Part shown: positions 47,852 through 57,042 of the stretch, piece after piece | Position numbering within the stretch: position 1 is the stretch's first letter | How the letters are laid out: every line of letters starts with the position of its first letter | Origin: Mitsuaria chitosanitabida ATCC BAA-476 = NBRC 102408 | GTDB taxonomy: Bacteria > Pseudomonadota > Gammaproteobacteria > Burkholderiales > Burkholderiaceae_C | DNA: 64,000 nucleotides | Assembly: GCF_001598255.1 (NCBI RefSeq) | Contig: NZ_BCYP01000001.1 | Location: 1 to 64,000, forward strand | Direction: 5' to 3' | Notes under the pieces: model-generated | The model's input: the letters and a program-made list of their open reading frames with translations, nothing else | Database searches by the model: none | Told to the model about the DNA's origin: nothing | Translations under genes and position numbers: made by a program

Positions 47852-48835
47852 TCAGAAGTTCTTCTTCAGGTCCATGCCGGCGTACAGCTGCCCGACCTGG
47901 GCCTCGTAGCCGTTGAACATCAGCGTCTGGCGGCGCTTGGCGAAGAGCCCGTCCTCGCCGATGCGACGCTCGGTGGCCTGGCTCCAGCGCGGGTGGTCGA
48001 CCTGCGGGTTCACGTTGGAATAGAAACCGTATTCCTGCTGCGCCGCCTTGGTCCAGCTGCTCGTCGGCTGCTTCTCGACGAAGCGGATCTTGACGATGGA
48101 CTTGGCCGACTTGAAACCGTACTTCCAGGGCACCACCAGCCGCAGCGGCGCGCCGTTCTGGTTGGGGAGCACCTCACCATACAGGCCGAAGGCCATCAGC
48201 GTCAGCGGGTGCATGGCCTCGTCGATGCGCAGGCCCTCGACGTAGGGCCAGTCCAGCACGTTGGAGCGCACGCCCGGCATCTGCGCCTTGTCGGCCAGTG
48301 TCGTGAACTCGACGTACTTGGCCTTGCCGGTCGGCTCCGCCTTCTTCAGCAGCTCCCCCAGCGAGTACCCCACCCACGGGATCACCATGGACCAGCCCTC
48401 GACGCAGCGCAGCCGGTAGACGCGCTCCTCCATCGCCGCGACCTTGAGCAGGTCGTCCAGGCCGTAGCGGCCGGGCTTGGCGCATTCGCCCTCAATCACC
48501 ACTGACCAGGGCCGCGGCTTGAGCGTGTGCGCGTTCTCCGCGGGGGCGCCCTTGTCGGTGCCGAACTCGTAGAAGTTGTTGTAGCTGGTGACGTCCTTGT
48601 AGGCCGTCAGCTTCTCCATCACCGTGGCGCCCGCGACGCTGCTGCGCGCGCCCGGCAGCTTGGGCAGCTTGCCCGGTCCGGCGGTCTGGGCCCGGGCCTC
48701 GCCGTTCAGGCCGAGACCGACCAGCCCCAGCGCGCCCGCGCCCTTGAGCCAGTCACGACGGCTGTCGTAGACCTCGCGCGAGGTGATCTCGGAGGAGAGG
48801 ATGCGCTGGCCGTGGCGCTGGCGATGGAAGTGCAT
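47852..48835 (-). CDS. msrP: MsrP, periplasmic molybdopterin methionine sulfoxide reductase
   Basis: A 327-residue Tat-exported enzyme that repairs oxidised methionines in periplasmic proteins. The twin-arginine signal is [19 protein letters not shown]. The Moco-ligating Cys is in [34 protein letters not shown] and the C-terminal [20 protein letters not shown] are diagnostic of MsrP (formerly YedY). It forms a two-gene operon with msrQ. Confidence 0.95.
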   Translation of the reverse strand: MHFHRQRHGQRILSSEITSREVYDSRRDWLKGAGALGLVGLGLNGEARAQTAGPGKLPKLPGARSSVAGATVMEKLTAYKDVTSYNNFYEFGTDKGAPAENAHTLKPRPWSVVIEGECAKPGRYGLDDLLKVAAMEERVYRLRCVEGWSMVIPWVGYSLGELLKKAEPTGKAKYVEFTTLADKAQMPGVRSNVLDWPYVEGLRIDEAMHPLTLMAFGLYGEVLPNQNGAPLRLVVPWKYGFKSAKSIVKIRFVEKQPTSSWTKAAQQEYGFYSNVNPQVDHPRWSQATERRIGEDGLFAKRRQTLMFNGYEAQVGQLYAGMDLKKNF

Positions 48836-49012
48836 GGCGGACCTTGGGGGGAAGGAAGGTTCGCACCTTACGCCCGAGTCCGCGGGAAATCATGAGAGAC
48901 CGCTTAAGTCCCGCGAAACCTACCTCGATGAGGGGGGGACTGCGCCGATCGGGGGAGCGGCCCGCCGACGCCCTCCCGGGGCGACGGGCCGTCCGTCCTC
49001 GGATCGACCGGA

Positions 49013-50428
49013 TCAGAGCGTGCCGTACGAGTGCAGGCCCGACAGGAACATGTTCACGCCCAGGAAGGCGAAGGTCGTGACCACCAGGCCGATCAGCGCC
49101 CACCAGGCGCCGACCACGCCGCGCAGGCCCTTCATCAGCCGCATGTGCAGCCAGGCCGCGTAGTTCAGCCAGACGATCAGCGCCCAGGTCTCCTTCGGGT
49201 CCCAGCTCCAGTAGCCGCCCCAGGCCTCGGCCGCCCAGAAGGCCCCCAGGATGGTGGCGATCGTGAAGAAGGCGAAGCCCAGCGCGATCGCCTTGTACAT
49301 GAGGTCGTCCAGCACGGGCAGCGCCGGCAGGCGCGCCGTCAGCGGCTTGCGCAGCGCCACGCTCAGCGCCAGGAACACGGCCAGCCCGGCCATCTTGCCG
49401 GCCCATCCGTCCAGGCCGGCGACGGTCTCCGCCGGCAGCGTCGCGCCGACACGGAAGGCCAGCAGCACCGCCACCAGACCGACCGGCACGCCGATCAGGC
49501 CGATCGCCAGCGCGCGCGGCGAGGCCGTCTTGAGCAGCGTCGCCAGGGCCACCATCGCGGCCATCGCGAAGCTGCCGTAGCCGATGAAGTTGGCCGGGAC
49601 GTGGATCTTCATCCACCAGCTCTGCAGCGCGGGCACCAGCGGCTGGATCTCGTGCGCGTCACGCGCCAGCGCGTACCAGGACAGGAAGCCCACCGCCGCG
49701 CTGACCACCAGCATCACGTAGGCGCCGAGCGCGCGCGTCTTGAAGCGCTGCTCGTAGTAGAGGTACATCAGCGTGGTCAGCCACGTGAACAGCACGAAGA
49801 CCTCGTACAGGTTGCTCACGGGGATGTGGCCGATGTCGGGCGCGATCTGGTGGCTCTCGAACCAGCGCACCATGGTGCCGATCAGCGCCATGCCCACCGC
49901 GCCCCAGGCCAGGCGCGAGCCGATCGCCTCGGCGGCGCTGTGGCCCGCGTCCTTCTGCAGGAAGCCCAGCCAGTAGAACAGCGTGCTCATCCAGACCAGC
50001 ACGCTCATCCACAGGATCGCGCTCTGGCTGGACAGCAGGTACTTGAGCAGGAAGACCTTCTCGCCGGCCGCGAGGTCGGCGCCGAAGTCGTCGGTCTGGC
50101 GCAGGTAGAGCTGGATCGCCAGCAGCGAGGCCGCGCCCACGATGAGCGTCAGCGGCCGCAGCGGCCGCCAGAACCAGCCCAGCGCGATCAGCGCAGGGGC
50201 CGCGCAGGCCAGGATGCCCTTCTCGTAGACGTCCATGGACGCGTGATAGCGGCTGAAGGCGAAGCCCGCGCCCAGCAGCACGAGCACCGCGAAGACCCAG
50301 TCGAAGCGGTCACGGACCTGGAAGTAGCCGCGCCTGCCGATGTCCAGCGTGCGGGTGGCCGTGGGGACGCCGGCCGCCGTGGGCAGCGCGCCCGGCGTCA
50401 GCGTGGAATCGGGGGAGAGGGTGGTCAT
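49013..50428 (-). CDS. ccsB: Cytochrome c biogenesis protein CcsB/CcsA (System II)
   Basis: A 471-residue membrane protein of the heme-handling HHP family. About ten hydrophobic segments surround the periplasmic WWD heme-binding motif WGGYWSWDPKETWALIVWL, with conserved His in PVSNLYE-adjacent and HVPANFIGYG loops. It delivers reduced heme for covalent attachment to apocytochromes together with ResB. ATG 50428 lies one base after the resB stop, so the two are translationally coupled. The Ala/Thr-rich first 30 residues are cytoplasmic. Confidence 0.93.
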   Translation of the reverse strand: MTTLSPDSTLTPGALPTAAGVPTATRTLDIGRRGYFQVRDRFDWVFAVLVLLGAGFAFSRYHASMDVYEKGILACAAPALIALGWFWRPLRPLTLIVGAASLLAIQLYLRQTDDFGADLAAGEKVFLLKYLLSSQSAILWMSVLVWMSTLFYWLGFLQKDAGHSAAEAIGSRLAWGAVGMALIGTMVRWFESHQIAPDIGHIPVSNLYEVFVLFTWLTTLMYLYYEQRFKTRALGAYVMLVVSAAVGFLSWYALARDAHEIQPLVPALQSWWMKIHVPANFIGYGSFAMAAMVALATLLKTASPRALAIGLIGVPVGLVAVLLAFRVGATLPAETVAGLDGWAGKMAGLAVFLALSVALRKPLTARLPALPVLDDLMYKAIALGFAFFTIATILGAFWAAEAWGGYWSWDPKETWALIVWLNYAAWLHMRLMKGLRGVVGAWWALIGLVVTTFAFLGVNMFLSGLHSYGTL

Positions 50429-50429
50429 G

Positions 50430-52538
50430 TCAGGCTTCCTCGTGCAGCAGCCGCTGCTTGAGCGCATCGAACTCGGCGGGCAGGTCGGGGGTCTCGCGAT
50501 TGCTGGTCAGGGCCATGCGCACGCGCGTCTGTTCGGTTCGGCCGGGGGCCGCCTCCAGCCACAGCCAGAGCCGGCGATCCTTGATGTAGAGCATCGCAAA
50601 CACGCCGATGATCAGCAACACGGCGCCCAGATAGACCAGCATCCGGCCGGGGGTGCGAGTCACCTGGAAGACACTGGCCTGCACCTGCTGGAAGTCCTGC
50701 AGCTGCAGCAGCGCCGGCGCCGGGTAGAACATCGAGTCCGACAGCGACAGCACCGCCTGCGTCATGAAGGCCTGCGTCTGCTCGCCGGGCGTGGGCACCG
50801 GGCGGCCCAGCTGCTCCTGGGCCAGCTTGTGCAGCTCGAACAGCGAGCCGTTGAGGATGCGCAGCAGCACTTCGGAGACGCGGGCCCGCTCGGGCGCCGG
50901 CACTTCGCGCTCGATGAACTGCGACAGCGCCGGCAGGCCGCCGACCGCGGCGTCCTTGGCCGGGGCGTCCGCCTTCAGGCCCTCGGCGCCGGCGAACAGC
51001 GTCAGCGTGCGCAGGGCCGTGGCTTCCAGCTGCGCTTGCATCTGTGGCCGGTCCGCCGGCGTCGCGCCCAGCGCGTAATGCTTGGCGGCGCGCAGGCGCT
51101 GGGCCGGATCGGCCAGCGCGCGGCGCAGGGCCAGCCAGCTGTCGATCGAGTCCTTGTCGTCGGCCGGGACGCGCAGGTAGCGGAAGTTGTCCGCCGGCGT
51201 GTCGCGCACGCCCAGCAGGATCACGCGGTGGCCGTCCAGCTCCACGGGGAGCATGTAGTTGTTGTACTCGCGCGCCTGGCCGCTGGCGTCGCGCAGCTTG
51301 TAGCTGAACGAGGGGCCGACGTTGCGCAGCGACTTGTCGCCCGGGCCCTTGGCGCCCGAGCCCAGGTGCTGCTCCAGCCGGCCGACCAGGTCGACCTTGC
51401 GCACGTCGGTCGCGCCCTCGGGCTTGCCGAAGTTCTCGACGTTGATGACGCGCAGGCCACTGAACTCCAGGCCGTAGATCTCGCCGCCATCGCCCTTGAG
51501 CGAGGCCGAGCCGCCGACGCGGCCGTCCATGTCGCTGTCCTGCGCCGACTGCAGCGGCCGCAGCTTGAGCTTGAGCATCGAGCCGCCGTCCTCGAAGCTG
51601 CTCTGGTACAGCGTCAGGCCGTGGTACGTGAAGGGCTCGTTGACCTTGACGGTCGCCGTCGTCGTGGTGCCGTCGCGGTCGTGGATGACGATGTCGCTCG
51701 CGAACAGCTTGGGCATGCCGGTCGCGTAGTACTCGACGATGAACTTCTTGAGCTCGACCTCGAACGGGAGCTGCTGCACCACCACGCCGGTGGGCATGGT
51801 CAGCAGCGCCGACGCGGAGCGGCTGCCCTCGGGCACGAACAGGTTGGCGCGGAAGCTGGGGTTGGACGGGCCGATGCGGTTCACGTCGGTCATCTCGTTC
51901 AGGTCGGCGCCCTGGTAGATCTGCTTGCCCTGGGCCCACATGACGACGCGGCTGACCAGGTCGCCGTCGAACAGACCGCCCAGGCAGATCAGCACGATGG
52001 CCGAGTGCGCCGCGAGGTAGCCGATCTTGTGGCCCGCGCCCTTGCGCGCGCCGATCATGACGCCGCCGGTGCGCACCTGCGCGCGGGCCTTCCAGCCCTC
52101 GGCCGCCAGCCAGGCGCTGGTCTGACCCAGGGCCGCTTCCGGGTTCATGTGCAGGTAGCCCAGCGCCTTGTGCGGGAAGGCCTGGATGGACTGCTCCCGC
52201 ATCGTCTCCTTGAAGGTCTTCAGGTCGCGCAGGATCTTGGGCGTGTGGCGCGCGATGCACAGGCTGGTCGACACGACCAGGAAGCCCAGCATCAGCAGGA
52301 ACCACCACGCGCCGTAGACCGTGTACAGGCCGACCTTGCCGAACAGCTCCGCCCAGAAGGGACCGAACTGGTTGACGTAGTTCGTCATCGGCTGCTGCTG
52401 CTGCACGACGGTGCCGATCACCGAGGCGATGCAGATGACGGTCAGCAGCGCGATGGCGAAGCGCATCGAGGCCAGCAGCTCCATCGCGTCGTCCAGGGCG
52501 GCGCGGGCGGAGATTCGGGCGGGGGACTTCTCGGACAT
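50430..52538 (-). CDS. resB: ResB-like cytochrome c biogenesis protein (System II)
   Basis: A 702-residue membrane protein. The first helix region is AIALLTVICIASVIGTVVQQ, followed by FWAELFGKVGLYTVYGAWWF, the FLVVSTSLCIARHTPKIL block, and a large periplasmic domain (about 235-600). A final helix (about 625-645; LVYLGAVLLIIGVFAMLYIK) closes the chain. ResB works with CcsB as cytochrome c synthetase. It sits between ccsB and a cytochrome c4 gene, a likely client. Confidence 0.93.
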   Translation of the reverse strand: MSEKSPARISARAALDDAMELLASMRFAIALLTVICIASVIGTVVQQQQPMTNYVNQFGPFWAELFGKVGLYTVYGAWWFLLMLGFLVVSTSLCIARHTPKILRDLKTFKETMREQSIQAFPHKALGYLHMNPEAALGQTSAWLAAEGWKARAQVRTGGVMIGARKGAGHKIGYLAAHSAIVLICLGGLFDGDLVSRVVMWAQGKQIYQGADLNEMTDVNRIGPSNPSFRANLFVPEGSRSASALLTMPTGVVVQQLPFEVELKKFIVEYYATGMPKLFASDIVIHDRDGTTTTATVKVNEPFTYHGLTLYQSSFEDGGSMLKLKLRPLQSAQDSDMDGRVGGSASLKGDGGEIYGLEFSGLRVINVENFGKPEGATDVRKVDLVGRLEQHLGSGAKGPGDKSLRNVGPSFSYKLRDASGQAREYNNYMLPVELDGHRVILLGVRDTPADNFRYLRVPADDKDSIDSWLALRRALADPAQRLRAAKHYALGATPADRPQMQAQLEATALRTLTLFAGAEGLKADAPAKDAAVGGLPALSQFIEREVPAPERARVSEVLLRILNGSLFELHKLAQEQLGRPVPTPGEQTQAFMTQAVLSLSDSMFYPAPALLQLQDFQQVQASVFQVTRTPGRMLVYLGAVLLIIGVFAMLYIKDRRLWLWLEAAPGRTEQTRVRMALTSNRETPDLPAEFDALKQRLLHEEA

Positions 52539-52610
52539 GGCGGGGATTCTCTGTCGCGCGGGTGACGGTTCGGGCGATGCGCGGCGTCGAGCGAAGTAAC
52601 CGTCAATGAC

Positions 52611-52636
52611 AAAGGCCGGTGAACGATCACCGGCCT
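52611..52636 (-). terminator. Intrinsic terminator after the cytochrome c4 gene
   Basis: Reading the minus strand, GGCCGGTGA and TCACCGGCC form a 9-bp stem with a 4-nt loop, followed by TTTGTC. It lies about 40 bp beyond the cytochrome stop and upstream of resB. Confidence 0.7.
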
Positions 52637-52674
52637 CACGGGGGCTTGACGTGCTCGAGGCGCGCCGTGCGCGC

Positions 52675-53298
52675 TCAGCGCAGGCCGGCGATGTAGTCGG
52701 CGACGGCCTTGATTTCCTTGTCGCTCAGCTTGGCGGCGATGGCCACCATCTGCGGGCTGTTGGCCCGGGTGCCGGCGCGGAACAGGTTGAGCTGCTTCTC
52801 GGTGTAGGCCGTGTGCTGGCCGCCCAGGCGGGGGTACTGGGCCGGGATGCCGGCGCCGTTGGGGCTGTGACAGCCGGCGCAGGCGGGGACCATCTTGTCG
52901 GCGATGCCGCCGCGGTAGATCTTCTCGCCCAGCGAGATCGTCTCCTTGTTGGTGGCCGAACCCGGCTTGGCCTGCTTGCTGGCGTAGAACGCGGCGACGT
53001 CGCGGATCTCGGCGTCGGACAGCATCTTGGCCTGCGGGCCCATCACGTCGTCCTTGCGCTTGCTGTCCTTGAACTCGTGCAGCTGCTTGACCAGGTAGTC
53101 GGCGTGCTGCCCCTGGATGATCGGGTAGCCCGGCTGGCCCCGCGACCCGTCGATGGCATGGCAGGTGAAGCAGATCTGGGCGGCTTTGGCCTGGCCCTTG
53201 GCCAGGTCGGGTTTGGGTTGACCCGTTTGCGACTCGGCGGCCCAACTGGGGCCGGCGACAAGAACCAGGCTCGACAACAAGAAAGCGGCAGTCTTCAT
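52675..53298 (-). CDS. Diheme cytochrome c4
   Basis: A 207-residue exported protein with a signal peptide (to about residue 21) and two c-type heme sites, CFTCH and CAGCH, about 100 residues apart. Methionine ligands are probably in MGPQAKMLSD and in the matching position of the second domain (NSPQMVAIAAKLSD). The internal duplication is characteristic of cytochrome c4, which carries electrons to terminal oxidases. It lies upstream of the resB-ccsB assembly genes and is divergent from engB. Confidence 0.92.
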   Translation of the reverse strand: MKTAAFLLSSLVLVAGPSWAAESQTGQPKPDLAKGQAKAAQICFTCHAIDGSRGQPGYPIIQGQHADYLVKQLHEFKDSKRKDDVMGPQAKMLSDAEIRDVAAFYASKQAKPGSATNKETISLGEKIYRGGIADKMVPACAGCHSPNGAGIPAQYPRLGGQHTAYTEKQLNLFRAGTRANSPQMVAIAAKLSDKEIKAVADYIAGLR

Positions 53299-53368
53299 GA
53301 ATGTTGAGGGGTTGGGTGAGCGCAGCCGGGGGATCTTACAATGCACCTCTTTGACGCCCCGCTGCGCG

Positions 53369-54487
53369 ATGACCGATTCCAACAAGAAACCCGCCTCGGC
53401 GGCCTCAGGGAAACCCGCAGGCCGTGGCGCGGGGCGCGCCGCTCCCAAAGCACGCAAGCAAGGCCCCGGCAAGACCGGCATGCGCGCGGCCGCCAAGGCC
53501 CGCGACAAGGCCCGGCGCAAGGCGGAAGAGCAAGGCGTGACCCTCCCCGCGAAGGCGCCCGCCGCCGCGCTGACGCCGGCGCAGCAGGCGCTGGCCTGGG
53601 CGCACACCGCGCGCTTCCTGACGACTGCGAGCCAGCTCAAGCACCTGCCGGTGAACGGCGTGCTGCCCGCCGAGGCGCGCGCCGCCGCGCTGGAAGCGCG
53701 GCTCGCGGCCGAGCAGGACGGCGTCGACCTGGCGGAGTCGCACGACCTGGACGGACCGCTGGACGCGGGTGTCGACGAGGGCCTCGGGCAAGACCTGCCC
53801 CCGCGCCAGCTGCCGGAGATCGCCTTCGTCGGTCGCTCCAACGCCGGCAAGTCGACGGCGATCAACACGCTGGCGCAGCAGAAGCGCCTGGCCTTCGCGT
53901 CCAAGACGCCGGGCCGCACCCAGCACATCAACCTGTTCGCGGTCGGCCCGAAGGACGCGCCGGACGCGCTCTTCGCCGACCTGCCCGGCTACGGCTACGC
54001 CGCCGTGGCCCGCGACGCCAAGCTGCGCTGGCAGCGCGTCATGGCCGACTACCTGGGCGAGCGTGAATCGCTGTCCGGCGTCGTGCTGATGGTGGACTCG
54101 CGGCTGGGCCTGACCGAGCTGGACAAGCAGCTGCTGGAGTTCGTCTCCGACCGCGTGACCGCCGGCGAGATCAGCCTGCTGCTGGTGCTGACCAAGGCCG
54201 ACAAGCTCAACCGCAAGGAGGGCGCGGCCGTGATGGCGCAGGTGCAGAAGGACATCGCCGTCCTGGCCACCGAGGACTCCGACATCGGCATCACGCTGTT
54301 CTCCGCGCTGAACAAGCAGGGCGTGGGCGACGTCGCCGAGCTGCTCTACGAGTGGGCCCATCGCGAGCCGCGCGAATACGTCGAGGACGAGGACCTCGAG
54401 GGCGCGGAAGCCGACGGGGCGGAGGCTGACGACGAGGCCGACGGCGACGAGCCGGACGCCCGGCCCGAGGCGGACGCCCCGCGCTGA
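53369..54487 (+). CDS. engB: Ribosome-biogenesis GTPase EngB with long extensions
   Basis: A 372-residue YihA/YsxC/EngB GTPase; family members are usually about 200-220 residues. The core (about 150-335) has G1 GRSNAGKS, the G2 region TPGRTQHIN, G3 DLPGYGYA and G4 LTKADK, and is complete. It is preceded by about 60 very basic, Ala/Lys/Arg-rich residues and a helical segment, and followed by about 35 highly acidic residues (EDEDLEGAEADGAEADDEAD). EngB is needed for large-subunit assembly. ATG 53369 is taken as the start; a longer frame overlaps the divergent promoter. The extensions may bind rRNA or regulate the core, which is inference. Confidence 0.92.
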   Translation: MTDSNKKPASAASGKPAGRGAGRAAPKARKQGPGKTGMRAAAKARDKARRKAEEQGVTLPAKAPAAALTPAQQALAWAHTARFLTTASQLKHLPVNGVLPAEARAAALEARLAAEQDGVDLAESHDLDGPLDAGVDEGLGQDLPPRQLPEIAFVGRSNAGKSTAINTLAQQKRLAFASKTPGRTQHINLFAVGPKDAPDALFADLPGYGYAAVARDAKLRWQRVMADYLGERESLSGVVLMVDSRLGLTELDKQLLEFVSDRVTAGEISLLLVLTKADKLNRKEGAAVMAQVQKDIAVLATEDSDIGITLFSALNKQGVGDVAELLYEWAHREPREYVEDEDLEGAEADGAEADDEADGDEPDARPEADAPR

Positions 54488-54516
54488 GCCCGAGGCACCG
54501 CCAGCCCCACGAGACC

Positions 54517-54541
54517 AGGCCGTCGATCGACGGCCTTTTTC
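54517..54541 (+). terminator. Intrinsic terminator after engB
   Basis: AGGCCGTC-GATC-GACGGCCT followed by TTTT, 30 bp after the stop. Confidence 0.85.
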
Positions 54542-54569
54542 ATGCGCGCGGCGTCGGTGGCGGTCGGTG

Positions 54570-56960
54570 TCAGGGCCGGCCGATGAACACGTAGAACGCG
54601 GTCCCGCCGCGCGGCGCGTAGCCGATGCCCACGTACAGCGGGCCCAGTCCCGTGTCGGAACCGAGGAAGACGCTGCTCGCGTAACGCAGGTCCTTGAGGC
54701 TGATGTCGCGCCGCGAGGCCCAGGTGTTGCCCGCCTCCAGCGTGCCGCCCAGGAAGAAGCCGCGCGACAGGAAGGGCGTGTCGTTGAGTCGGCGGTAGTA
54801 CGTGGCTCGCGTGAACAGCAGCGCGTTGCCGCTGAGCTGGTTGGGCTGGTAGCCCGACAGCTGGTGGAAGCCGCCCAGCGTGTCGCCGCCCAGCCCCGAG
54901 TCGTCCGGCTGCTGCGCCGCCAGCCCCTTGGCATAGAAGCTCAGCGTGTGGCCGCCGAAGCTGCGCACCACCGTCCCGTCCAGGTTCAGGCGCAGGAAGC
55001 GGCCGCTGGTGAGATTGCGGTTGTCCTGGCGGCCGCCCGAGGCGTCGACGGTGAAGCGGTAGCCGTGCTGCGGGAAGTTGGCGAAGTCCAGCTGGTCCAC
55101 CACGGTGCGCAGCCGGATGCCGCGCTCGTAGCTGGTCCAGCGCAGCTTGCCGAGCTCCGGCGTCGAGGTCGCCGTCGTGATCAGGTCCGGCTTGGCGTAG
55201 CGGATCCGCGAGATCGCGCCCAGGCGCACCTCGCCCCAGCGGCCCCAGGGCTGACCCAGGTCGAAGCCGATGGCCGCGTCGCGGCGCACCAGCCGCGCCT
55301 GGCCCAGGCTGTCCAGGTCCCGGCTGCTGTCGTCGTAGATGATCTGCTTGCGCTGGTTGGCCTCGGCCCAGCCGCTGACGAACCAGTCGTCCGCCACGCC
55401 CAGCTTGATGCCCAGCGGGTGGTAGAGCTCGGTGTACAGCCGCGGCGTCTCGCCGATCGTGACCTGGTTGCGCCATTCGGTGCCGGTGTCGGTCAGCCAG
55501 TGGCGGTTGTGGCTCAGCCGCAGGTTGAAGAAGCTGTCGCCGCCGGAGTCCGTCGACAGGTCCATGCCGATGCGGAAGTAGTTCGGGCCCCAGGGCTTGT
55601 CGTCCATGTTGAAGACCAGGGTCTCGCCCTCGGCGCGCTGCTCGACGTGATAGTCGACGCGGTCGTAGTCGCCGCTGGAGGACAGGAAGCGCATGTCGCG
55701 CTCGGCCTTCTCGTTGTTGAAGGCCTCGCCGGGCTTGGACTCGAGCTGGCTGCGCAGCCGCTCCGGGTTGGTCAGCTCGGTGCCCTCGAGCTTCACCGCC
55801 GCCAGCATCACCGTCGGCGTCTTCAGGCCCAGCCGGCCCAGGCGCCAGTCGGCATAGGTCCTGCTGTCGACCGCGTAGGCGCGCAGCTGCGGCAGCAGCG
55901 CCTCGGCGGCGTCCTCGCCGGCCTTGATGAAGTCGCGCACCTTGTCGAAGTCGCCCGAGGTCAGCTTGCCCAGCTGGGGCGTGACCAGCAGGTCCTCGCC
56001 CGCGGTCATGCTGGCGATGGAGCGCTGCACGTTCTGCTCGGTGAGGATGTTGATCATCTGCGCCGTCAGGCCGATCAGCGAGTTCAGCGAGTCCCGCCCG
56101 CCCACCGGCGTGCCGACGTTGACCGCGATCAGGCGGTCCGCGCCCATCTCGCGCGCGACGTCGATCGGCAGGTTGTTGACCAGGCCGCCGTCGCCCAGGA
56201 TGCGGTCCTCCCATTCGACCGGCGCGAAGATGCCGGGCACGCTCATGCTGGAGCGCAGCGCCAGCGCGAGGTCGCCTTCCGCGAGCACGCGCTCGTGCCC
56301 GTTCTCCATGTCGGTGGCGACGGCGCGGAACGGGGTGGGCAGGCGGTCGAATTGGCGCACGTTGCGCACCGGCAGCGTCAGGCGCCGCAGCAGCGCCTCC
56401 AGCCCGCGGCTGGACAGCGTGCCGGTGGGGACGCGGACCTCGCCGTTGCGCAGCCCGAATTCGATGGTGGCGGAGAACTCGAAGTCCTCCTCCTTGCGGC
56501 GCTGGGACAGGTCCTGGCGGTCGACGCGGCTGGCGAAGAGGCGGTCCCAGGCGATCCGGGTCAGCTCGCGGTCCAGGTCCTCGGCCGACATGCCGCTCGC
56601 GTAGAGCCCGCCGATGATCGCGCCCATCGAGGTGCCGGTGATCACGTCGACGGGGATGTGCTCGCGCTCCAGCACCTTGAGCACGCCCACGTGGGCCAGG
56701 CCGCGGGCGCCGCCGCCGGACAGCACCAGACCCAGGCGCGGACGGTGGGCCTGCTCGGCCGCGGTCGCGGGGACCGGGCCGGGGGGCGGATTGGGCGGGA
56801 CGGTCTGCGCGTGCGCCGCGGGCAGGGTCAGCGCCGCGGCCAGGAACAGACCGGCGAGGCTGGCGGGGCCGATCAGGCCGCCGAGGCCGTCGCCGGAGCG
56901 GGCGAGGCCGGGAATGCGGAGGCCGCGGGCGCGGCGGGCGGCGCGAGAGACAGCAGGCAT
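54570..56960 (-). CDS. Patatin-like phospholipase with Omp85-type barrel (type Vd-like)
   Basis: A 796-residue exported protein. After a signal region (hydrophobic stretch ending PAAHAQ, about residue 52) comes a patatin domain (about 75-270) with the oxyanion GGGARGLAHVGVL, nucleophile GTSMG and the dyad Asp in GDGGLVNN. A POTRA-like segment (about 370-440) leads to a C-terminal beta-barrel of the Omp85/surface-antigen family ending in VFIGRP with a C-terminal aromatic pattern. The order patatin-POTRA-barrel is that of PlpD-like type Vd secretion proteins and of RssA-related outer-membrane esterases. ATG 56960 is the most plausible start. Confidence 0.88.
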   Translation of the reverse strand: MPAVSRAARRARGLRIPGLARSGDGLGGLIGPASLAGLFLAAALTLPAAHAQTVPPNPPPGPVPATAAEQAHRPRLGLVLSGGGARGLAHVGVLKVLEREHIPVDVITGTSMGAIIGGLYASGMSAEDLDRELTRIAWDRLFASRVDRQDLSQRRKEEDFEFSATIEFGLRNGEVRVPTGTLSSRGLEALLRRLTLPVRNVRQFDRLPTPFRAVATDMENGHERVLAEGDLALALRSSMSVPGIFAPVEWEDRILGDGGLVNNLPIDVAREMGADRLIAVNVGTPVGGRDSLNSLIGLTAQMINILTEQNVQRSIASMTAGEDLLVTPQLGKLTSGDFDKVRDFIKAGEDAAEALLPQLRAYAVDSRTYADWRLGRLGLKTPTVMLAAVKLEGTELTNPERLRSQLESKPGEAFNNEKAERDMRFLSSSGDYDRVDYHVEQRAEGETLVFNMDDKPWGPNYFRIGMDLSTDSGGDSFFNLRLSHNRHWLTDTGTEWRNQVTIGETPRLYTELYHPLGIKLGVADDWFVSGWAEANQRKQIIYDDSSRDLDSLGQARLVRRDAAIGFDLGQPWGRWGEVRLGAISRIRYAKPDLITTATSTPELGKLRWTSYERGIRLRTVVDQLDFANFPQHGYRFTVDASGGRQDNRNLTSGRFLRLNLDGTVVRSFGGHTLSFYAKGLAAQQPDDSGLGGDTLGGFHQLSGYQPNQLSGNALLFTRATYYRRLNDTPFLSRGFFLGGTLEAGNTWASRRDISLKDLRYASSVFLGSDTGLGPLYVGIGYAPRGGTAFYVFIGRP

Positions 56961-57042
56961 GGGACGCGGGGCGGAGCGGCGATCGGTCGGTGCGAGGCGC
57001 GCCGGCGCAGGGCCGGGCGGGCGCATTGTGACCGAGCCGCGC

